Shown here piece after piece: positions 1-7,570 of a stretch of 23,485 nt of DNA. A model generated the notes under the pieces. The model was not told where the DNA came from. It saw only the letters and a program-made list of their open reading frames with translations, and searched no databases. This DNA is from Bacteroidota bacterium (GTDB lineage: Bacteria; Bacteroidota; Bacteroidia; Bacteroidales; Bacteroidaceae): the NCBI GenBank assembly GCA_023458215.1, contig JAEXAJ010000141.1:1-23485 (forward strand). The letters are read 5' to 3'. The first letter of the stretch is position 1, and each line of letters begins with the position of its first letter. A program made the translations under genes and the position numbers.

Positions 1-502
1 CTGCATTGGGCAGGTATCGACATAGTAATTGAGTGTGAGTGCTTTTACCGGTTCCTGATCCACCAAGATATAAAAAAGCATTATTATGATATAAAATAGA
101 AGATGAATGTATAGCAACCGTTTCCAAATCGGCCACTGAGAAGTTAAAAGCAATCCATAATGCATAACGCAATAGCTCGGGAACTAAGCAACCTTTTATT
201 ACACAAGCTCTATCTTGATTATCATATAACAAAGAAAGCTTCAATTCATTCCCTTGTTTTATTTCCAATCCGTTTCCGTTGCCTGTGTGATACAACAGAC
301 ACAGTGCGATTGGAGTTCTCACATTGTAGAACTTTACCCCTTCTATAGGGTTCGGTTCGCTGTTGCTTATTTTTACATTAGCCACAAAGTCCTCACAAGA
401 TTCACAGCGAAACTCCGAAAATCCTTGAATTGATTCCATTACCTCTGAAGTATCGCACTCTATGCGGATTACGTGATCTGCTATTTTATAATATTGCTTC
501 AT
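1..502 (-). CDS. HprK-like serine kinase / PEPCK-fold ATPase (3' end cut by window edge)
   Basis: Translating the minus strand from the ATG at 500-502 gives an open frame of 167 residues that runs off the left edge. Near its end is a P-loop, GGSGTGKST (about residues 147-155), preceded by AIHSSSILYHNNAFLYLGG. That layout of a His-containing strand followed by the P-loop matches HPr kinase/phosphorylase-like proteins. The first 120 residues form a poorly conserved N-terminal domain, as in small HprK homologues of peptide clusters. The start lies 3 nt beyond the PqqD-like stop, so the two are co-translated. HprK-like kinases in some lasso-peptide clusters (PadeK of paeninodin) phosphorylate a C-terminal Ser of the precursor; a similar job on the 56-residue peptide at 1779-1949 is inference. 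The catalytic Asp and C-terminal half lie outside the window. The alternative is a metabolic HPr kinase, which the context makes less likely. Confidence 0.75.
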   Translation of the reverse strand, partial: MKQYYKIADHVIRIECDTSEVMESIQGFSEFRCESCEDFVANVKISNSEPNPIEGVKFYNVRTPIALCLLYHTGNGNGLEIKQGNELKLSLLYDNQDRACVIKGCLVPELLRYALWIAFNFSVADLETVAIHSSSILYHNNAFLYLGGSGTGKSTHTQLLCRYLPNA

Positions 503-505
503 GTA

Positions 506-775
506 TTACAATTCAATAATTCCTTCTTCAGACAATATCTTAATCCACCATTGCAAATTCTTTCTTATTTGCTCTGAATCACCTTCATAATGGTCTATCA
601 GTAGGGAAAAAGCATCTTCCTCGGTGAAAGTGATACTTTGTAACTGTTCCCAAAGCCATACCGAAGTTTTGTTAAACGATATAATTCTTGTCATATCCAC
701 TTCATTGCCTCTCATCAAAAAAATGAATTTTCTTTTGGAAATAGTCTGCAATTTAAATTCTTTTTTGATAAACAT
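506..775 (-). CDS. PqqD-like peptide-binding protein (RRE domain)
   Basis: This 89-residue protein has the length and pattern of the PqqD family: N-terminal beta strands (residues about 5-35), then FNKTSVWLWEQL (about 34-45), an acidic helix leading to LLIDHYEGDSEQIRKNLQWW, and a final LSEEGIIEL. In PqqD and lasso B1 proteins this winged-helix fold (RiPP recognition element) binds the leader of a precursor peptide and presents it to modifying enzymes. It sits between a fimbrillin-family lipoprotein (25-nt gap) and the HprK-like kinase (3-nt gap), in the same operon as a candidate precursor peptide. It is a stand-alone domain, not fused to an enzyme. Family assignment is fairly sure; the partner peptide is inferred from location. 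Confidence 0.78.
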   Translation of the reverse strand: MFIKKEFKLQTISKRKFIFLMRGNEVDMTRIISFNKTSVWLWEQLQSITFTEEDAFSLLIDHYEGDSEQIRKNLQWWIKILSEEGIIEL

Positions 776-800
776 AATTTAATTTGATGCTACAAATAGA

Positions 801-1757
801 CTAATTTACGAAACTTAGTGTACCACTATTTCCACTACCTTCTGTAAAAGTTAGCTTTAAGTGAATATTATAAATCTTTCCTGGAGTAAATACACTTTTT
901 GGAGTGTATTCCACTGGACTCGAATAATCCACGTTATTAGAATCTCTCCAATGTATGGATAAAGATACTCTTTTAATACCATCTGAAATAGTTTGTTTGA
1001 TTGGTACCCAATAATAATAAGAACTATTATTATTGATTTGAACCTGACCACTGAATCCGGCAGTGGCCACTTCCGAATATTCGTATGTTTCAACCTCCAA
1101 GTTGTCATTCCAAAATATATAACTACTAAATGCCTTTGTCTTATCTGATATTGTAAAATTTACATTACTTAAATAACGTCTGTTAGTCATACCTGTTAAT
1201 GTAAAGTTCTCAATATCTACACGAACTTTAGCTAGTGCTGTTACCTGCGCCAAAAGGAAAGAAGGCATTGTTCCATCTGTGGGTGAAATACGCTGCTGGG
1301 TGGAAACAAGCCAATTGTGATTTGCTAAATGGTCGGTATTGTTGCTTCCACTGATATTTGCATGCATGTTAAACACTTCATTTACTCCATCATACACTTC
1401 TACCGAAGCATATGGATACACCACTTTATAGGTTTCTCCTGCTGTCAGATAGTCTTCAGCTCCCACCCCTCTGAAATAGGCGGAAACCTCTCCGGCACCC
1501 GATTCCAATACAAAACGTTTGTAGTCACTACGTCCGCTACCATTTACATGAAACACGGCTATTTCGTCTCCTACTGCCCATTTCACGGAGTTTGTATTCA
1601 CATCCGTAACCGTTCTTGAATCCGCATCTGTTGTTACATCCGCACCTATTTTGATTTTTGTAATCTTGGTTTCATTTTCTTTTTGCGGTTCCGTTTCCGA
1701 AGTGCAGCCCGTTGCCAGCAAAACAATGACCAAGCCTAATAATAATTTTGTTTTCAT
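801..1757 (-). CDS. Fimbrillin-family (Mfa-like) outer-membrane lipoprotein
   Basis: This 318-residue protein starts with a lipoprotein signal peptide and lipobox LATGC (Cys18), followed by SETEPQKENE. The mature part begins with a strand-rich region containing SRTVTDVNTNSVKWAVGDEIAVFH, the typical opening of Bacteroides fimbrillin/Mfa-like proteins ('W..GD.I.VF'). It ends with SPVEYTPKSVFTPGKIYNIHLKL, the usual last beta-strand region ('F.PGK.Y.l.l'). Such proteins are surface-exposed lipoproteins or pilus subunits. A strong Shine-Dalgarno sequence (AAGGAGA, 1763-1769) lies 5 nt before the ATG, which supports this start. The gene sits 21 nt after a 56-residue peptide gene and 25 nt before a PqqD-like gene. 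Finding a fimbrillin inside a peptide-modification and capsule operon is odd; its role there is unknown. Confidence 0.85.
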   Translation of the reverse strand: MKTKLLLGLVIVLLATGCTSETEPQKENETKITKIKIGADVTTDADSRTVTDVNTNSVKWAVGDEIAVFHVNGSGRSDYKRFVLESGAGEVSAYFRGVGAEDYLTAGETYKVVYPYASVEVYDGVNEVFNMHANISGSNNTDHLANHNWLVSTQQRISPTDGTMPSFLLAQVTALAKVRVDIENFTLTGMTNRRYLSNVNFTISDKTKAFSSYIFWNDNLEVETYEYSEVATAGFSGQVQINNNSSYYYWVPIKQTISDGIKRVSLSIHWRDSNNVDYSSPVEYTPKSVFTPGKIYNIHLKLTFTEGSGNSGTLSFVN

Positions 1758-1762
1758 AAAAT

Positions 1763-1769
1763 TCTCCTT
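1763..1769 (-). promoter_or_regulatory. Strong Shine-Dalgarno of the fimbrillin-family gene
   Basis: The minus strand reads AAGGAGA five bases upstream of the ATG at 1757. Most genes in this operon lack a clear Shine-Dalgarno sequence, so this one may give the lipoprotein stronger translation than its neighbours. Confidence 0.6.
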
Positions 1770-1778
1770 TCTATTTTA

Positions 1779-1949
1779 TTACCAACTACCATTTCCCCAT
1801 TGTTGAATTGTAACGGGATCATTATGACCTGACGTAGCATATCCTTTTTCTACTTCTACATCAATAACATTTACCTCCATCGGTTCAAAAACTTCTTTTT
1901 TCACTTCTTGGATTTCATTCTGATTTTGTTTTACTTCTTCCTTTTCCAT
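1779..1949 (-). CDS. 56-residue candidate modified-peptide precursor
   Basis: The 171-nt minus-strand frame from ATG 1947-1949 to TAA 1779-1781 fills the gap between the nucleotidyltransferase and the fimbrillin gene, with 21 nt on each side. The product opens with a Lys/Glu/Gln-rich part (MEKEEVKQNQNEIQEVKKEV). It continues with a beta-like stretch, FEPMEVNVIDVEVEKGYA, and ends in a short tail, TSGHNDPVTIQQWGNGSW (residues 39-56). Charged leader plus small Gly/Ser/Trp tail is the shape of a ribosomal-peptide precursor. The neighbours support this: a PqqD-like leader binder, an HprK-like kinase and a nucleotidyltransferase. It has no signal peptide, no double-Gly leader and no Cys, so lanthipeptide or class II bacteriocin types are unlikely. 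Small peptides of similar flavour also occur next to fimbrillin genes in Bacteroides, so it may instead relate to the lipoprotein. The frame is clear; the function is inference. Confidence 0.7.
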   Translation of the reverse strand: MEKEEVKQNQNEIQEVKKEVFEPMEVNVIDVEVEKGYATSGHNDPVTIQQWGNGSW

Positions 1950-1970
1950 AATTCATTGTTGTTAAATTAG

Positions 1971-3098
1971 TTACTGTTTTACTAAAAGCTTGTTTTTGCA
2001 TTTCTTTTTGAACCATACAATTATAGTCCTACATAATCGTTCGGGTAAATATTCTTTTTTAAATAAATCATACACCCACTGGTTATGATAGAAGCGTTGC
2101 CATCTACAATACAAAGTGTTTTTTTCTATCTCTTTCGACCCTGGAAAATGCCTGAATAAGCTGTTTACAAATTTTGCATTGATTTGCTCTCTATCCCCCT
2201 TCTTATAGAAAGACGGGGCAAATTCAGCCGGCATTCCTATATAACGGATAGCTATGTCTGTCATCATCAAACACAGCAATTTGAAATTCATCTTGTCAAG
2301 CGCCTGTTCTATTCTTCTCTCGTTATACTTCCCTTTATTGGCTGCCAAAAAGCAAGCCCAATCACACACATGCCTCACGACTAATTCTTTTCCTAAGTGT
2401 GAGCCGGTATGCATGATCATAAATAAAAAATTGAATGTAGCAGAAGGAACGCGAATGCTGTAACGATCCAAATACTGTTTTTTATCTTCTTTCAGGATCT
2501 CATGCAGGATCCATTCCATAAATTGAAAAGCCTCTTTCCTTTTTTTACAGAAAATATCAGAGTCACCAATCAAATCAATAAACATCTTATGATTTTCCAC
2601 CAGAATGCCTTGAAATATAAATGCCGAATGCTTTTCTACCTCTTTGACCGGAATCCCCTGCTTCCTTAAGAGAGAATCTCCTTTGCTATGATTCCCGAAC
2701 AAGTAAATATCAATATCTCCATATTCCCTATATTCAGGTATCGGATAACAGTCAGCCAATGCACACCCTTTAAGCAGCAACAACTCCATGCCTTCAGCCG
2801 CAAAGAGAGTATCTAGCTGACTTACAATCTCCATATTTCGCAAGCTTTTCTCTTTTGCCAATGCGGTATTTGCAGCCCAAGACAATAAAAGCTTTTCATC
2901 AGGCTGCATACTTTCCGGTAACCGTGAAACGCCTCCAAAAGCCAGGCTTCTCACTCCTTGCTTGCCCGAAAGACGATATACCTCCAGCCACTCTTCGCCC
3001 GAAAGATTACCATAGTCTATATTCGGAGAAACATCCCAAAGTGAGATCTTCAGCAGATCTAACAATACATTTTGGGTGAGAGAACATTCCTTAGCCAC
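1971..3098 (-). CDS. Nucleotidyltransferase-family protein (PF14907-like)
   Basis: This 375-residue protein carries the nucleotidyltransferase core LLLLKGCALADCYPIPEYREYGDIDIYL, with Lys-Gly at about 110-111 and the metal-binding pair in GDID (Asp128, Asp130). This is the pattern of the NTP_transf_5 family, in which a Lys-Gly strand precedes the GDxD motif. The N-terminal 100 residues are helical. It starts with GTG at 3096-3098; no ATG lies between the wzc stop (3105) and residue 64, and GTG gives a 6-nt gap, so I keep it. Relatives occur in lasso-peptide and other ribosomal-peptide clusters, where they are thought to modify the product. It could instead transfer a nucleotide to part of the polysaccharide machinery, since it follows wzc directly. 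The substrate is unknown. Confidence 0.78.
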   Translation of the reverse strand: MAKECSLTQNVLLDLLKISLWDVSPNIDYGNLSGEEWLEVYRLSGKQGVRSLAFGGVSRLPESMQPDEKLLLSWAANTALAKEKSLRNMEIVSQLDTLFAAEGMELLLLKGCALADCYPIPEYREYGDIDIYLFGNHSKGDSLLRKQGIPVKEVEKHSAFIFQGILVENHKMFIDLIGDSDIFCKKRKEAFQFMEWILHEILKEDKKQYLDRYSIRVPSATFNFLFMIMHTGSHLGKELVVRHVCDWACFLAANKGKYNERRIEQALDKMNFKLLCLMMTDIAIRYIGMPAEFAPSFYKKGDREQINAKFVNSLFRHFPGSKEIEKNTLYCRWQRFYHNQWVYDLFKKEYLPERLCRTIIVWFKKKCKNKLLVKQ

Positions 3099-3104
3099 AG
3101 TAAA

Positions 3105-5543
3105 CTATTTGTGTTTAAAAGTTATTCTCAGGTATTTCCTACAGAACCGTTTAAATCTAGTATCTTTATGATGTTCAGTTCCATAATGGTAATAATAATA
3201 TCCATAGTTATACCTATAACTATAAGCCATCCTCTGATAATCTACCCCATTGAGCACAATACTCAAATTCTTTATTTTATTTGAATTATACAATTCTTGC
3301 AGATCAGGAAGCAAACGTTTATCGAACATACCCGAACGTATTACATATATAGAATGATCTGCCACACGTGAGCATACAAAAGCATCTACCACCAAGCCGT
3401 AAGGTGGATTATCAAACAAGATATAATCATATTTAAGTTTCAGTTTCTCCAGCATATCATCCAACCTGCCATCTTTTAACAATTCTGCAGGATTAGGCGG
3501 AATTGGACCGGAAGAAATCACATCAAATGGTTCACAAGGAGTATCAATAGCATATATCACAGCGTCGACATCAGTAACCTCACCTGATAAATAGTTAGAA
3601 ACACCTTTTCTCTTAGTACCAATTCTCAATCTTCTGGTCAAAGATGCTTTTCTTAAATCAAGATCGAGCACAATGACCCGCGCCTTCGAAAGAGCAATAT
3701 TCGCAGCAAGATTGATAGAAATAAATGTTTTGCCTGATGATGGATTTAGCGAAATCAATTGAATAACTTTACCGCCTTGTTCCAAATTGTCATGATTCAT
3801 AAAGTTCAAGTTCTCACGAATAATCCTCAATGCCTCATTCAAGTATTCATGAGCGGATTCATTCGAAAGCATAATATCTCTATCTTCCATCACTTTATCA
3901 AATGGAAGTTCTCCCAAGAAAGGAATTGAAACTTTATCCTTTATATCCTCCTTCAAGTAGACATAGGTGTTAAGCAACGATTTGAGGTATAGCCATAAAG
4001 AAGGTATTGAAAATCCGACAATCAGGCAAATCAATATTACTTGTATCTTGTTTGGTGAAACGGGTGATATCGGACCGTCTGCTGTATCTACTATTTTGCA
4101 GTTACTTTCTGTAATAGTCTGTTGCAACTCGTTTTCCTCTTTCTTGTTCAGCAAATAGAGGTACAATTCCTCTTTAATCTTTTGTTGTCGCTCTATACCA
4201 ACGATCTGTTTTTGTTGAGTGGGTAGATCGGCAATCTTATCAAACGTTTCTTGCTCTTTGATTTTCATGTTCATCACTTGAAGTTTCAAAGAAGTTTGCA
4301 AATTATCAATTGCTCTGATAATGGCATTCCGACATGATTTCAATGTAGCATCCATATCTTTTATCAACGGGTTCCGTTCACTGCTGTTGGCCAGCAACTT
4401 GTTTCTTTTGGACACTTGCTCGTTATAATCTATAATTTGTGCCTGAATACCATTATCTTGAATGCCGATGCTGGCAGGTATCATCTCAGAGTACCTGTTG
4501 TTTCTCAATAGATATGCCTTCATATATTCTGCCATATTGAGTTGGTTATCCAAGCTCAGCCCATCGTTATCCAACTTATTTGAATTACTAAGGAATACAT
4601 TGCTTTCCGAAGTCAAATCTGTCAGCCTGTGTAACTTCTTGTAATTTTCGATTTCAGAATCCACCACATTCAAGTCCACTTCTATTTTTTGCAGGCGCTC
4701 TTCAATGAAGCTAGCTGTATTAATTGTAATAAGATTTTTATCCTTGATTGCATCCTGATTGTAAACATCAATCAGCGTATTCAGTATATCTTCCGCACGC
4801 TTGGGATTTTCGTCGATAATCGAAAGATTAATCAATGAAGATTGGGTTCCGGATACTTCTACATTCAGCCGATGGCAGAATCCGTTTGAGATGTTCTTCA
4901 TCGGGTTCTTGCTGACCTGCATTTCATACAAAGCATCATTCTTTGTTATATTCGGATTTAACTCTACAATAATATGCCCCACCGGAGTATCTATCGTATC
5001 CCCAATTTGTGCACTAATTTTCTCATCGTATTCCTGTTCTCCAACTAAATCTGATAATTCCACTATTTTACCATTTTTCAGAGTAACCATCATACTTATG
5101 CTTTGACTTTCGTCAGCATCTATAAACTCCACAGTTATTGGAGATGTCAGATACATGTCTGTTTTCTTTAAGTTCAATGCACGATAGTTGATGTTCAAAT
5201 GTAATTTTTCAGCTACCAGACGCATTAATCTTCTACTTTTGAATACCCCAACCTCATTCTCTACTGAGTTTCGTCCTATCGAGAAGATGTCCTCAAAAGT
5301 TTGAGATTCCACCATTCCACTTCCCTTCTGAACATCTTTTATCATGATGGTTGCGGTACGCATATATTGTTTGGGGGTAGAACGGATATAATAATAACCT
5401 ATAGTTAGGCTTATGGTTAAGCAAATTATAAACAAAACTTTGTTTCTTAGTAAAATCGCCCATGCATCGGCCAGTAAAGCCGATTCCGGTTCACGCTTAT
5501 TTTTTATGTCAATCAGATCGTAATCTTCAAATTTATGGTTCAT
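3105..5543 (-). CDS. wzc: Polysaccharide co-polymerase and tyrosine autokinase (Wzc type)
   Basis: This inner-membrane protein of 812 residues controls chain length and export of capsular polysaccharide. Its parts in order are a short cytoplasmic start, a first transmembrane helix (about residues 33-50, VLFIICLTISLTIGYYYI), a Wzz-type periplasmic domain with long coiled coils (about 240-480), and a second helix near 505-525 (IQVILICLIVGFSIPSLWLYL). The C-terminal BY-kinase domain has Walker A NPSSGKT (about 600-606), Walker A' VIVLDLDLRK (about 623-632), Walker B ILFDNPP (about 708-714), and a Tyr cluster MAYSYRYNYGYYYYHYG (about 772-788) that is autophosphorylated. A basic tail of some 24 residues follows the cluster, which is unusual. 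The gene lies 18 nt after wza and 6 nt before the nucleotidyltransferase. Membrane and kinase parts are fused, as is normal in Bacteroidetes and proteobacteria. Confidence 0.93.
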   Translation of the reverse strand: MNHKFEDYDLIDIKNKREPESALLADAWAILLRNKVLFIICLTISLTIGYYYIRSTPKQYMRTATIMIKDVQKGSGMVESQTFEDIFSIGRNSVENEVGVFKSRRLMRLVAEKLHLNINYRALNLKKTDMYLTSPITVEFIDADESQSISMMVTLKNGKIVELSDLVGEQEYDEKISAQIGDTIDTPVGHIIVELNPNITKNDALYEMQVSKNPMKNISNGFCHRLNVEVSGTQSSLINLSIIDENPKRAEDILNTLIDVYNQDAIKDKNLITINTASFIEERLQKIEVDLNVVDSEIENYKKLHRLTDLTSESNVFLSNSNKLDNDGLSLDNQLNMAEYMKAYLLRNNRYSEMIPASIGIQDNGIQAQIIDYNEQVSKRNKLLANSSERNPLIKDMDATLKSCRNAIIRAIDNLQTSLKLQVMNMKIKEQETFDKIADLPTQQKQIVGIERQQKIKEELYLYLLNKKEENELQQTITESNCKIVDTADGPISPVSPNKIQVILICLIVGFSIPSLWLYLKSLLNTYVYLKEDIKDKVSIPFLGELPFDKVMEDRDIMLSNESAHEYLNEALRIIRENLNFMNHDNLEQGGKVIQLISLNPSSGKTFISINLAANIALSKARVIVLDLDLRKASLTRRLRIGTKRKGVSNYLSGEVTDVDAVIYAIDTPCEPFDVISSGPIPPNPAELLKDGRLDDMLEKLKLKYDYILFDNPPYGLVVDAFVCSRVADHSIYVIRSGMFDKRLLPDLQELYNSNKIKNLSIVLNGVDYQRMAYSYRYNYGYYYYHYGTEHHKDTRFKRFCRKYLRITFKHK

Positions 5544-5561
5544 AGCAAAAGCATCAAATAA

Positions 5562-6344
5562 TTATTTAAAAATCAGTACAGACAAAGATACAAGAACAGA
5601 GATGATAGAGGCAAAAGTACCTATCGTACGGTTCTGATTTATCTCTCGTTGTCCGGCTCTTGCTTTATTAGGTTCCACATAAACTACATCATTCTGTTGC
5701 AGAAAATAATAAGGAGACGAGAATATCTGTTTGCTTCTTAGATCTAACGAAGCAACTGTCCGTTTCCCATTTTCTTCACGAATAACTTTCACATTTTCCC
5801 GTTTTCCATAAATCGTTAAATCGCCCGCCATGCTAAGTGCCTCCAATACGGTAATTCTTCCTGACGAAGCATTAAAAACACCTGGTCTGGCTACCTCTCC
5901 CATTACTGAAACATTGAAATTCATATATTGCGCCGTTACTACAGGATCATTAATGTATCCACCGGTTATTATCTTATTTTTAATTAAAGCCGATAGCTCT
6001 ACCAACGATAATCCTTTCACCTCAATAGCTCCTAACTGTGGAAAGTCAATACATCCTTTTTCATCCACCAGATAACCCGAAATTCGATTTGTTCCACCAG
6101 AGGCAATGCCATTTCCGGTCAGCGAGTTGGTAATTACGGGCAGGTTAAACATTTGCGCCAGTTCAAAGTCTTTACTGCTTATCAAGATAGAAATCCAGTC
6201 TCCCGGCCTTACTACACCGCCCTGTTGTATTCCTACTTCCGACGAGTAAGTATCGGGAATATCCTGAAAATAACTTATTTTTTTTTGAGACACACACGAA
6301 GTGAACAGTGCTATTACGAAGAATGGAAATATAAATCGTTTCAT
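5562..6344 (-). CDS. wza: Outer-membrane polysaccharide export lipoprotein (Wza type)
   Basis: This 260-residue protein has a lipoprotein signal with lipobox LFTSC (Cys17). A polysaccharide-export domain follows (about residues 45-130, with VRPGDWISILISS and GYLVDEKGCIDFPQLGAIEVKGLS), then an SLBB domain (about 145-225, with NVSVMGEVARPGVF and the ending LQQNDVVYVEPNKA). A C-terminal hydrophobic helix (about 241-260) takes the place of the alpha-barrel helix of E. coli Wza. The short length is normal for Bacteroidetes. It forms the outer-membrane channel partnered with Wzc, whose gene starts 18 nt downstream. The 77-nt spacer upstream (6345-6421) is the largest within this half of the operon and could hold an internal promoter, but I see no convincing element there. 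Confidence 0.92.
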   Translation of the reverse strand: MKRFIFPFFVIALFTSCVSQKKISYFQDIPDTYSSEVGIQQGGVVRPGDWISILISSKDFELAQMFNLPVITNSLTGNGIASGGTNRISGYLVDEKGCIDFPQLGAIEVKGLSLVELSALIKNKIITGGYINDPVVTAQYMNFNVSVMGEVARPGVFNASSGRITVLEALSMAGDLTIYGKRENVKVIREENGKRTVASLDLRSKQIFSSPYYFLQQNDVVYVEPNKARAGQREINQNRTIGTFASIISVLVSLSVLIFK

Positions 6345-6421
6345 TTCTAATATATTTAATTGGATAGAATAATCTAAATACTGTATTAAAAAAGGTTCTA
6401 TAGTAGATTACAAGGACTGTT

Positions 6422-7570
6422 TTAATGATTGAAATAAGCTACAATCTTAGAAAGTATTATTTCTGATGCTTGCCCGTCTCCAAACAAATTGAAAAAAGCG
6501 ATATTACGGGCTAATAATTCATTATAAGCACTTATTATTTTACTTTCGTCAGCATCAACTAAAATTCCTGCTTTATTATTTATAATTTCCACCCATTCTG
6601 TTTCACCTCTTAGTATGATACAAGGTTTTTCAAAAAAGAAGGCCTCTTTTTGAACACCACCCGAGTCAGTTATTATCATATAAGAATTTTTCTCCAAGCT
6701 AATCATATCCAAGTAAGAAACGGGAGGAATAATAAGCAATTTATCAGACTCCTGAATCTTGTTTTTCATTTCTTTCGACAGATTTGTCTCAATCTGTTTA
6801 AATGTCCGCGGATGAATTGGTAAAACCACCTTCGTATGAAATTCCTGAGAAATATAAATCAGCGCATTAAAAATAGCCGAAAGACGTGCACTTGAATCCG
6901 TATTATTATCACGATGAATGGTCGTTAAAACATATTTTCCCGGAGTTAATTTATTCTTAGAAAGTATTGTGCTCTTTACATCAGCAATTGCGGCATAATA
7001 CACACTATTATCATACATTATGTCACCACTGTTACAGATTTCTCTTTTCCTTCCTTCACTAAAGACAGCCGGAGAGTCTTCATACCCTTCCTTCCTCAAA
7101 TTACCGACAGCCGTGCAAGTCGGTACAAATAAAATTGAAGATAATTGGTCGCACACAATCCTGTTCACCTCTTCAGGCATATCCATATTATACGAACGTA
7201 GTCCGGCCTCTATATGAAAGATAGGAATATGCAATTTAGAGGCGGCAATAGCACCTGCTAATGTTGAGTTCGTATCACCATATACAATAACACCATCCAT
7301 TTTATTTTCTAAAAGAACATTCTCAATACCTGATATCATTTTTGCAGTTTGCTCTCCATGTAATCCGGATCCGATATTCAGATTGTAATCCGGTAATGGA
7401 ATACCCAATTCATCAAAAAAGATCTGAGACATATTCGCATCATAATGCTGTCCTGTATGTAATATCTTCTCGACTATTATATTTGTAAATCCATTTTTAA
7501 TAGTGCGAGATATTGCCGCTGCCTTTATAATTTGGGGACGAGCGCCTATTATTGTCAAAAGTCTAATCAT
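6422..7570 (-). CDS. wecB: Non-hydrolysing UDP-HexNAc 2-epimerase, WbpI-like
   Basis: This 382-residue protein interconverts UDP-GlcNAc-type and UDP-ManNAc-type sugars in the cytoplasm. It shows the family signatures GARPQ (residues 9-13), HTGQH (38-42), GDTNSTLAG (98-106), HIEAGLRS (119-126), PEEVNRIVCD (132-141) and TDSGGVQKEAFFFEKPC (301-317). The GARPQIIKAA start and the TEWVEI stretch resemble the WbpI branch (UDP-2,3-diacetamido-glucuronate 2-epimerase) more than classical WecB, which begins GTRPE. The enzymes that would make a diacetamido-uronic acid substrate are not in this window, so the substrate is undecided. The ATG overlaps the stop of the DUF354 gene (ATGA at 7567-7570), which implies translational coupling. 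Enzyme class is sure; the wecB symbol is a family label. Confidence 0.9.
   Translation of the reverse strand: MIRLLTIIGARPQIIKAAAISRTIKNGFTNIIVEKILHTGQHYDANMSQIFFDELGIPLPDYNLNIGSGLHGEQTAKMISGIENVLLENKMDGVIVYGDTNSTLAGAIAASKLHIPIFHIEAGLRSYNMDMPEEVNRIVCDQLSSILFVPTCTAVGNLRKEGYEDSPAVFSEGRKREICNSGDIMYDNSVYYAAIADVKSTILSKNKLTPGKYVLTTIHRDNNTDSSARLSAIFNALIYISQEFHTKVVLPIHPRTFKQIETNLSKEMKNKIQESDKLLIIPPVSYLDMISLEKNSYMIITDSGGVQKEAFFFEKPCIILRGETEWVEIINNKAGILVDADESKIISAYNELLARNIAFFNLFGDGQASEIILSKIVAYFNH

Noticed and set aside
36..300. Possible metabolic HPr kinase
   Set aside because: The P-loop fits HprK, but placement after PqqD-like and peptide genes and the divergent N-terminal domain favour a peptide-cluster kinase. 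The truncated gene does not allow a final choice.
1779..1949. Firm lasso-peptide call for the small peptide
   Set aside because: A G36/D44 ring is possible, but Thr at leader position -2 is absent and no cyclase or B2 protease is in the window.
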